Shown here: positions 22,501 to 26,640 of the stretch, piece by piece
Numbering within the stretch: the stretch's first letter is position 1
How the letters are laid out: each line of letters opens with the position of its first letter
From: Apostichopus parvimensis
Taxonomy: Eukaryota; Echinodermata; Holothuroidea; Aspidochirotida; Stichopodidae
Length of the DNA: 26,640 nucleotides
Reading direction: 5' to 3'
Assembly: GCA_000934455.1 (NCBI GenBank)
Contig: KN890976.1
Span: 6,306 to 32,945 of the forward strand
Program-made: the position numbers and the translations under genes
Notes under the pieces: generated by a model
The model's database searches: none
What the model was told of the DNA's origin: nothing
Seen by the model: the letters and a program-made list of their open reading frames with translations, nothing else

Positions 22501-25500
22501 GGTCCAAACCCTCACCAGGAACCAGACTCTATAGACCTATTCAAGGTCCAAACCCTTACCAGGAACCAGACTCTACTGACCTATTCAAGGTCCAAACCCT
22601 CACCAGGAACCAGACTCTGTTAACCTATTCAAGGTCCAAACCCTCACCTGTTAACCTATTCAAGGTCCAAACCCTCACCAGGAACCAGACTCTGTTAACC
22701 TATTCAAGGTCCAAACCCTCACTAAGAACCAGACTCCATAGACCTTTTCAAGGTCCAAACCCTCACCAGGAACCAGACTCTGTTATCCTATTTAAGGTCC
22801 CAACCCTCACCAGGAACCAGTCTCTGTTAACCGATTCAAGGTCCAACCCCTCACCAGGAACCAGACTCTATTGACCTATTCAAGGTCCAAACCCTCACCA
22901 GGAACCAGACTCTGTTAACCTATTCAAGGTCCCAACCCTCACCAGGAACCAGTCTCTGTTAACCGATTCAAGGTCCAACCCCTCACCAGGAACCAGTCTC
23001 TGTTAACCGATTCAAGGTCCAACCCCTCACCAGGAACCAGACTCTATTGACCTATTCAAGGTCCAAACCCTCACCAGGAACCAGACTCTGTTAACCTATT
23101 CAAGGTCCCAACCCTCAACAGAAGCCAGACTCGATTGACCTATTCAAAGTTGCTGCTTTGCAGTGTTGTTGAGCATAGTTTCCCTTGAATTTGGTACAAC
23201 TGGTTTGCGAATTGGGAACTGGGGTTTGGTTCTGTTCTTAAAATGGTTTTGGAATATCTTCGTTCACCGCGGCTGCACTGTAGTGATGACAAAAGGATGA
23301 CATCACCTCCCTCGGTATTTGAGAAAATGGTCAGATTGGAAAAAAAAAGAGGAGAAATTTTCCACACATACGATGTTAATGAGTTATAGTAACCCCAAAG
23401 TAGCCAAGAGAATAATAACCAGAAGAGCTTTTAAATCATTGCACTGTACCCAAGTGATCTGACAGATCATGTTATCAGCTCAGTACAACTCTAATTGTCT
23501 TACTGTAATGTCCGTTTGAAGTCATTTCTTAATGCATTTTAGTAATTTGCTAAAAAGCGTCTTGTGGGTTCAACTTCCTATCAAAGTCATTTTGCACGCA
23601 CTAATGTAACGAGATCTGCCGAATACTTAAGAGGGCTAGTTTGCCTCCTTCATGGCCCAGTGCCAGAAGGAGAGGGAAAGAGAAGGGGTGATGCCAACAA
23701 GACATTGAATGCTTTAGTACTGTACATAGCTAAACACAAATTAACATGTCACATGTAGAGAATGCTCATAAAATAAGTTTAAATATAGTGAAATATTTTT
23801 GAACAGGTTTTGAAGGCAATCCAAGCATATAAAGCAGGGTTGCCCAACACATACTTGTACTTTTTTTAGTATTAGTTTTAGTACACAATAGTTTTACCTT
23901 TACACAAATAGTACAAAATATTACACAATCCTGCACAATAGTACACAATAGTACACAATGGTACACAGTTATTACACAGTAGTGTTAGGACACAACAGTT
24001 TTCCTGTTACACAATAGTACACAGTAGTTTTAGTACACAAATAAATAAGTTATGCAGATTTACTGTACTGCTTCAGATAATCATCTAATTTCTGTACACA
24101 AAGCAAATCTCTGTATCCCCTATGTAGGTCTCTCTGGAGACAATTTCTCCCTGACAGATTAAGGTGAATAACCAAAATAAAACGAAAGAGAAATATGTAT
24201 GTTTGTATATATATTTTTATGTATTTTTATCAAAGAGAAAGGAAAGCACAGAAAGTGAGTAAGCTAACAAAACTTTACTGATGAGACATGCAGATTTTGC
24301 CAATGGGGAACAAAATGTCACTTACAAGTAGCTTTGACATTATTTCATCAAGATAATCACCATGACAGCACAAAGCAAGTAACTAGAAACTGTTTGAACA
24401 CTGTATGAAAACAACCACCTCCCCCAGGACTTTACATATATGCCCACACAATCTGCACAGACTGCACAATTTATTATCTCACCTGAATTTTTAATCTCTT
24501 AATCTCCAGTTTTAAGTCTCTGATTGTATCCTGCAGGGCGACAGGGTCCGGCTTACCTTGGTAAGGTAATGGCAGAGGATAGTGAATCCTGAAAACAGAT
24601 AATTAATGACAATTTTTAAACTTAAGTATCCTTCATTAATTTTTTTGGTGTTATTAATTAGTATATTTTATTAATGAACAAATCACTGATAAATACAGAC
24701 AAAAAACAAACGCTGATTGATGGTGGAAATTTAACTCTACTGTATAAGTACGATAATTATATTGTTATAGTACAGAGCATGAATTCAATTCCATTCCATT
24801 CAATTCATTTCAAATTTATTTTTCATATGATTCACAGTAATACATGACAAAATGATAAGAAATTGATATAGTTACACATATGATGGGCACTAGAAAAAAC
24901 AAGAATGTTTATCGAAGCTCGTGACCAAGAATAAAAGAGAAGGCTAACCACAACAAAACGAGAACAAATAAAAATACAGCCGCAACAAGGAGAAAATACC
25001 TATGTCAAAGAAGGGTTCAATACAGATTAATTAAGTGTTGTTTAAGTTTTTGCTTTAAAGAATGGAGACTTTGACAAGAATTAAGTTCACCTGAGATGTC
25101 TTGCCAGGTTTTACACAAGTGGTTATTTCAAAGTAATTTGCCATGTTGGGTGTTATGTCAGGTCATCAAATGCACTTTCCGACAGCAAAAGAGAATTACT
25201 CAGTCTTCCTTTGGACACATGATTTTACCTTCAATCATAGATGACTTCTTCTTAGTTAACAGTTAATTTGTATCAAGTTTTCTCTAGTCTCTTCACCGAG
25301 TTCTTTTTCTTTCACTTATGTTCTCCATTTTATGTTTCAACCATCTTTTCAGTATTGACTTTCCAGTGTTTCCTGAAATTTCCATAGTGACACTATCTAC
25401 CTACAGCTGTGGCCCACCACTCTCTGCCCCCCCCCCCCTTCATGTCTCCTTGACCTTTCCCCAAGCCCAACCTGTCTGATTCAGTAAATTCAAGAAGGAT

Positions 25501-26607
25501 AACAATACCTATATTGTGAACATTGGTGTATAAAACATATTTACCTGTCAAACTCCACAGTGTAAGTAACAATGAGGTATCGCTTGGTATTCAGAGCTGC
25601 CTTCTGAGCTCCAGGAATACTTCTTGTTCCTAGTCCTCCTTTCCTGGTTCTTAGAGTTTCTAAGTCTGCATAAGTCAACAGGTCAAGGGTCACAGATTCA
25701 CTAGCCTAGTGAAAAGAGAAATTATTTGGCATGTTTAACATGATAAAAATGATGCCAGAAATGACAAAGATCGTTTGTAGTGTGCTGTTCTTACTTTTGG
25801 AAGAATGACAAATCCCCCCGTCCACCCTCCTCCTCCGCACCTCCCCCCACTTCATTTTCAAAGAAATAAAAATTATGCCAATAACAACTTGCTAAACTAC
25901 TCAGAAAGCTATAGTGGCATACTAAAGCGATGACAATATATATTTCAGATAATTGTTAATTTATTACACTCACATACACAGAAGATCATAGAATATTGTT
26001 GGTTCAATTGGAACAGCTTGACTGTGGTAACATGGCTTTTAAAATAAAAGCACACTTTTTCTGATATCTTTACATGGTTGCAACAGAATACTATAAGCAT
26101 AGGTAATATATTATCATATTAAGATATCACCATAAGTATCTATGATATTATATTATCATATTAAGATATCACGATAAGTATCTATGATAATATATTATCA
26201 TATTAAGATATCACTATAAGCACCTATGATAATATATTATCATATTAAGATATCACCATAAGCATATATAGTGAATATTTAAATATTAAGATATCACTAT
26301 AAGCATCTATGATAATATATTATCATATCCAGATATCACCATTTGCATAACATAGATAGATATCACCATAAGCTGCTAAGCATAGGGAATATATTAACAT
26401 ATTAAGATATCACGATGAGTACTGAATCTATTGCATTGTATTAACATATTAAGATATCACTATAAGCATCTCCTCCCCCTTCCCCATTCCAATTTCACAC
26501 ATGTGTCAGATACCATATACATACCTGTGCCAAAGCTGATTCCAACATACTTATGAAGATGCTGAACTGTTTGAAGTTTCCAGTCTTGCGGGTCAGGTCT
26601 TCGATAT
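7434..26607 (-). CDS. CCDC61: CCDC61/VFL3, centriole and basal-body coiled-coil protein (11 exons seen; 5' end outside window)
   Basis: The join in transcript order is 26607-26525, 25705-25545, 24588-24483, 22084-22038, 19538-19322, 18104-18022, 16954-16725, 15497-15419, 12292-12185, 8277-8183, 7531-7434. It totals 1307 nt, about 434 residues, in one frame to a TAA. Human CCDC61 has 512 residues, of which about 50 N-terminal ones would lie to the right of the window. Landmarks shared with human: IEDLTRKTGNFKQF; ESVTLDLLTYADLE; YTVEFDRIHYPLPLPYQGKP; SERNLKAR; an Arg/Ser-rich region; RFDPTAY; MAEIDARLSALQ near the end. CCDC61 (VFL3 in Chlamydomonas) is a structural relative of SAS6 and XRCC4 with a globular head and coiled coil. 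It binds microtubules, sits at centrioles and basal bodies, and supports ciliary assembly and orientation. The gene converges on OPA3. Confidence is very high for family and lower for completeness of the 3' half. Confidence 0.93.
7532..8182 (-). other. CCDC61 last intron with 49-bp minisatellite
   Basis: The intron contains a polypurine/polypyrimidine patch (about 7600-7645) and a 49-bp tandem array (7945-8180). The array runs right up to the splice donor of the preceding exon. Confidence 0.85.
7945..8180. repeat. 49-bp minisatellite
   Basis: About five units, some truncated, contain TTATTTG(C/A)ACAATAGCC and TTCCATCCATTTGGATTGG. AATAGCC starts at 8040, 8089 and 8138 show a 49-bp period. Each full unit holds the palindrome ACAATAGCCTATTGT. 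Confidence 0.9.
8183..8277 (-). CDS. CCDC61: CCDC61 basic exon near the C-terminus
   Basis: The 95-nt exon encodes TPDPKLDPVRAAKMTSKG, then RIRRKDLEEYGVQ and one base. Phase fits the exons at 12185 and 7531. The chosen donor is CAAG|GTATAG; an earlier GTGTAC donor (TATG|GTGTAC) would also keep phase and drop GVQ. The acceptor GATGATGAG is weak. I see no strong motif, so the call rests on phase, splice sites and position. Confidence 0.75.
9538..9703. repeat. 83-bp tandem duplication
   Basis: Unit 1 (9538-9620) and unit 2 (9621-9703) both run from GAGTGGGTATTC to GGCATCTACCAA, with only a few substitutions. The high similarity suggests a recent duplication. Confidence 0.92.
9869..9935 (-). CDS. 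Candidate optional exon of CCDC61
   Basis: The 67-nt segment has acceptor TTTTTATACAG and the strong donor GTGAGT. Entering from the exon at 12185 it reads KMREVIKHGRTSSSSAWNSP plus NV. This basic, Ser-rich sequence with a single Trp loosely recalls human HRRRGKPPSPTPWSGSN. Its end is phase 0, which does not match the exon at 8277. Either another exon follows or a weaker donor (GTGATT, giving a 75-nt frame-preserving exon) is used. Skipping it leaves the gene in frame. Confidence 0.4.
11017..11630. repeat. Degenerate minisatellite, units of about 25-30 bp
   Basis: Variants of CCAACCTATCCTATATTGCC followed by AGGGG/ATGGG recur about twenty times. In the first half they form longer units of about 120 bp (containing CTTCATTGCCTGGGGT-like text). 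The open frames across it (11263-11653, +) are repeat translations, not genes. Confidence 0.85.
12185..12292 (-). CDS. CCDC61: CCDC61 Ser-rich exon (SDxE motif)
   Basis: The exon encodes RGHSRGSSVGSVGSRRSSS, then GLSDVEVLSDASEGRR. It resembles human RSSSVDSFRSRCSSASSCSDLEDFSES. The donor is GTAATA. The start is ambiguous: TTTAGGTCATAG contains two AGs. Using the second (exon start 12292) keeps frame with the exon at 15419; the first (exon start 12299) has the better pyrimidine tract but would need another exon upstream. Confidence 0.8.
12749..12830 (+). mobile_element. Possible hAT-type transposon end
   Basis: The segment starting GCAGACGTTCTCAATCAGCG, followed by ACCAGTGGGCCAGATCTGG, resembles the widely seen hAT end CAG-TTCTCAA-C-G-GGCCNNATCTGG. 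I could not find the opposite TIR or a target duplication, so the element is truncated or the resemblance is chance. Confidence 0.35.
13144..13349. repeat. 103-bp tandem duplication
   Basis: Unit 1 (13144-13246) and unit 2 (13247-13349) both run from CTTCTTTTATTAAA to CTTCGAGGAC, with only a handful of differences. Confidence 0.93.
13545..14355. other. Assembly gap (811 N)
   Basis: There is no sequence here. Open frames spanning it are artefacts. It lies inside a CCDC61 intron, next to a tandem array, a common cause of failed assembly. Confidence 0.99.
14452..15118. repeat. 55-bp minisatellite with 111-bp higher-order unit
   Basis: Twelve copies share AGCCCAGTA...TACTGCTTG(T/C)TATC and AAGAACGGGCTTG. 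CAGTA starts at 14599, 14654, 14710, 14765, 14821, 14875, 14930, 14986, 15041 and 15097, a 55/56 alternation. Two unit types alternate: A with CCTACAATAAGCC and B with GATTCAGTACCTACCTGTAG. This gives a dimer of 111 bp with one A-A break at about 14821-14875. Confidence 0.93.
15419..15497 (-). CDS. CCDC61: CCDC61 exon, RFDPTAY motif
   Basis: The 79-nt exon encodes MKEPRFDPTAYIEEKKRRQQ, then EAKLK plus TT. RFDPTA(Y/F) followed by a basic helical stretch is conserved in CCDC61 (human RFDPTAFVKAKERKQRE). The acceptor is TTTTTCCGACAG and the donor is the strong GTAAGT. Confidence 0.93.
15498..16724 (-). other. CCDC61 intron with 47-bp minisatellite
   Basis: Besides the 47-bp array (16001-16330) and an (AT)n patch near 16420-16445, nothing is recognisable. 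Open frames on the - strand (15927-16148, 16258-16491) are translations of the array. Confidence 0.85.
16001..16330. repeat. 47-bp minisatellite
   Basis: Seven copies contain GACTGCATGGATAAGCATGG, then AGTCTAGCTTGGCTGCTGTG. ATAAGCA or ATTAGCA occurs at 16011, 16057, 16104, 16151, 16198, 16245 and 16291, a period of 46-47. Confidence 0.94.
16725..16954 (-). CDS. CCDC61: CCDC61 Arg/Ser/Pro-rich exon
   Basis: The 230-nt exon encodes a disordered basic region: NLSRRTSRSPNFPKPQ at the start, NRNRERSHSREGRRSSASS in the middle, GRSRTPSPAG at the end. Human CCDC61 has a comparable Arg/Ser-rich stretch after the coiled coil. The acceptor is ATATCAAATCAACAG. The donor GTTTGC is weak, but it is the only one matching the phase of the next exon. 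The + strand open frame over the same bases is a shadow. Confidence 0.88.
16955..18021 (-). other. CCDC61 intron with diverged internal duplication
   Basis: This contains two related segments (17067-17276 and 17646-17824) and a C-rich tract (about 17345-17380). The open frames at 17545-17769 and 17721-17915 (-) have no recognised domain. Confidence 0.75.
17067..17824. repeat. Diverged direct duplication (copies 17067-17276 and 17646-17824)
   Basis: Both copies begin AAAATG(A/G)TTTTGGCCATTTTG and share AGGCGTTATTTTA(T/A)GACGTCC, CTCTGATATCCACAGTC and AAGTAAACACTACATTT. Copy 1 carries about 35 extra bases with ATCGAATATCATTGTTTACC, a sequence that recurs at about 17282-17315. Confidence 0.88.
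18022..18104 (-). CDS. CCDC61: CCDC61 coiled-coil exon, SER(N/H)LxAR motif
   Basis: The 83-nt exon encodes LEELRASERNLKARVKSLMN, then ELNVLKR and two bases of Gly. It resembles the end of the human coiled coil, before the Arg/Ser-rich region. The acceptor is TTTTGCCTCCAG and the donor is GTAAGG. Confidence 0.9.
18105..19321 (-). other. CCDC61 GC-AG intron (1.2 kb)
   Basis: Its donor is GCAAGT (19321-19316) and its acceptor is CCTCCAG at 18105. It holds a 14-C run at about 18178-18191 and otherwise AT-rich sequence with no gene or element I can recognise. Confidence 0.8.
19322..19538 (-). CDS. CCDC61: CCDC61 coiled-coil exon with GC donor
   Basis: The 217-nt exon starts EYDALLTEKQEIEDDFLRY and ends NQEYKTLMEE. 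It is helical and highly charged throughout. The acceptor is TTTTTGTCTTGCAG. The frame stays open only a few codons beyond GAGGAG, where the sequence is GAG|GCAAGT. No GT fits, and GCAAGT is the classic donor of GC-AG introns. The exon ends in phase 0, and the next exon (18104) is phase 0. Confidence 0.88.
19539..22037 (-). other. CCDC61 intron (2.5 kb)
   Basis: No exon is visible. It contains a loose inverted pair TGCCCTTAA(A/G)G (about 20216 and 20529), a short inverted repeat with four TAATCC motifs (21605-21677), and C-rich and T-rich runs near 21715-21760. Frames at 19318-19652 (+) overlap the CCDC61 exon and are shadows. Confidence 0.7.
21605..21677. promoter_or_regulatory. Cluster of four TAATCC/GGATTA motifs in an inverted repeat
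   Basis: GGATTA occurs at 21609 and 21623, TAATCC at 21641 and 21668. The outer arms form a perfect 10-bp inverted repeat, ACCTGGATTA (21605-21614) and TAATCCAGGT (21668-21677). TAATCC is the core recognised by K50 homeodomains (Otx, Gsc, Pitx). It could equally be a degenerate repeat. Confidence 0.35.
22038..22084 (-). CDS. CCDC61: CCDC61 short coiled-coil exon
   Basis: The 47-nt exon encodes IQSDFRSTELQKLQR plus two bases of Glu. The acceptor is TTGGTCTCCAG and the donor is the strong GTAAGT. Phases fit both neighbours. Sequence is charged and helical, as expected for the coiled coil. Confidence 0.85.
22451..22520 (+). mobile_element. Possible tRNA-like SINE head
   Basis: GTGTTGTAGCGGTTTAAAG, then GTCGGCCTCATGATCAGTAG and GGTTCAAGGTCCAAA, resembles the head of tRNA-derived SINEs, with A-box-like and imperfect B-box-like stretches. 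No body or tail follows; the sequence runs straight into the 44-bp array. Confidence 0.4.
22494..23150. repeat. 44-bp minisatellite
   Basis: About fifteen copies contain ATTCAAGGTCCAAACCCTCA, then CCAGGAACCAGACTCTGTTAAC. Subtypes exist: CCCAACCCTC with AGTCTCTGTTAACCG forms repeated blocks, and one unit near 22641-22660 lacks about 13 bases. The first copy lies in the B-box-like part of the SINE head. Confidence 0.94.
23860..24050. repeat. Short-period array of GTACACAATA units
   Basis: Irregular 10-12-bp units (TAGTACACAATAG, GTTACACAATAG, GTACACAGTAG) fill the segment. The - strand frame at 23766-23966 is its translation. Confidence 0.8.
24483..24588 (-). CDS. CCDC61: CCDC61 exon, head-to-coiled-coil junction
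   Basis: The 106-nt exon encodes IHYPLPLPYQGKPDPVALQ, then DTIRDLKLEIKRLKIQ. The first part matches human RIHYPLPLPYQGKPDPVVLQ almost exactly. The second part starts the coiled coil. The acceptor is ATCTGTTTTCAG and the donor is GTGAGA; it ends in phase 0. Confidence 0.95.
24589..25544 (-). other. CCDC61 intron, possible retroposon tail
   Basis: No exon is visible. The stretch GAATTCAATTCCATTCCATT to TTTCATATGATTCACAG (24780-24840) looks like the short-repeat tail and 3' UTR of a - strand retroposon, but no coding remnant supports it. A C run lies at about 25427-25439. Confidence 0.45.
25545..25705 (-). CDS. CCDC61: CCDC61 exon, head domain
   Basis: The 161-nt exon begins ASESVTLDLLTYADLETLR and ends with NTKRYLIVTYTVEFD plus two bases of an Arg codon. 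It is nearly collinear with human SSESVTLDLLTYTDLESLR...KRYLILIYSVEFDR. The acceptor is TTTTCACTAG and the donor is GTAAAT. The run of beta-strand-like segments is the end of the globular head. Confidence 0.95.
25706..26524 (-). other. CCDC61 intron with 42-bp palindromic array
   Basis: The array at 26097-26465 fills nearly half of this intron. The rest is AT-rich with a C/T-rich patch near 25815-25850. Confidence 0.8.
26097..26465. repeat. 42-bp AT-rich palindromic minisatellite
   Basis: Units contain ATTAAGATATCACCATAAG and CATCTATGATAATATATTATC. AAGATATCAC starts at 26121, 26163, 26205, 26247 and 26288 give a 41-42-bp period; later units are degraded. Most units hold the perfect 16-bp palindrome TGATAATATATTATCA. 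Confidence 0.92.
26525..26607 (-). CDS. CCDC61: CCDC61 internal exon (first one in window), head domain
   Basis: The 83-nt exon reads (x)IEDLTRKTGNFKQFSIF, then ISMLESALAQ. It matches human FIEDLTHKTGNFKQF...MLESAL. The acceptor is CTTTTGACAG (26608 onward) and the donor is GTATGT. It enters needing one base from an exon outside the window and ends in phase 0. It encodes part of the N-terminal SAS6-like head. Confidence 0.93.
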
Positions 26608-26640
26608 CTGTCAAAAGTGTCACAGGTAAATATCCAGATC

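Larger units (their letters stand above)
22085..24482 (-). other. CCDC61 intron (2.4 kb)
   Basis: This contains a tRNA-like SINE remnant with a 44-bp array (22451-23150) and a short-period GTACACAATA array (23860-24050). Open frames at 23140-23367 and 23766-23966 (-) and 23564-23758 (+) show no domain. Confidence 0.75.

Overview
This is a eukaryotic genomic window: AT-rich, with short exons, GT-AG introns, retroposons, minisatellites and one 811-base assembly gap (13545-14355). There are no bacterial operons. The two genes, the tRNA-like SINE and the L2-like LINE tail fit an invertebrate animal, probably a marine deuterostome such as an echinoderm. That taxonomic guess is an inference with no decisive marker.

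Two conserved animal genes are arranged tail to tail. On the + strand, positions 413-4229 hold a complete two-exon OPA3 gene (inner mitochondrial protein, optic atrophy 3 family), with a 3.25-kb intron and likely poly(A) signals near 5267 and 5382. On the - strand, from the right edge (26607) down to a stop at 7434, lies most of CCDC61/VFL3, a basal-body and centriole protein of the SAS6/XRCC4 structural superfamily. I resolved eleven exons by splice sites, reading phase and similarity to vertebrate CCDC61. The first roughly 50 residues lie beyond the right edge. Every junction in the model is phase-compatible. One (exon ending 15419 to exon starting 12292) may hide a further exon, possibly in the assembly gap, and one optional exon candidate sits at 9869-9935.

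OPA3 and CCDC61 act in different compartments, so their adjacency is not functional in any obvious way. Both human orthologues are in 19q13.32 (from memory), so the neighbourhood may be an old linkage.

The rest is non-coding but structured. The OPA3 intron holds a 435-bp hAT-type MITE with a perfect 8-bp target duplication (1550-2000) and a tRNA-derived SINE (about 2761-3061). Between the genes lies the 3' end of an L2-like LINE (about 5608-5989). The CCDC61 introns carry many independent tandem arrays: 49-bp units (7945-8180), an 83-bp duplication (9538-9703), degenerate units of about 25 bp (11017-11630), a 103-bp duplication (13144-13349), a 55/111-bp array (14452-15118), 47-bp units (16001-16330), a diverged duplication (17067/17646), 44-bp units (22494-23150), 10-12-bp units (23860-24050) and 42-bp palindromic units (26097-26465).

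I found no evidence of an undescribed multi-gene system. The points most worth following are the GC-AG intron in CCDC61, the possible N-terminal extension of OPA3, the minisatellite touching a splice donor, the possible missing or alternative CCDC61 exons, and the hAT MITE.
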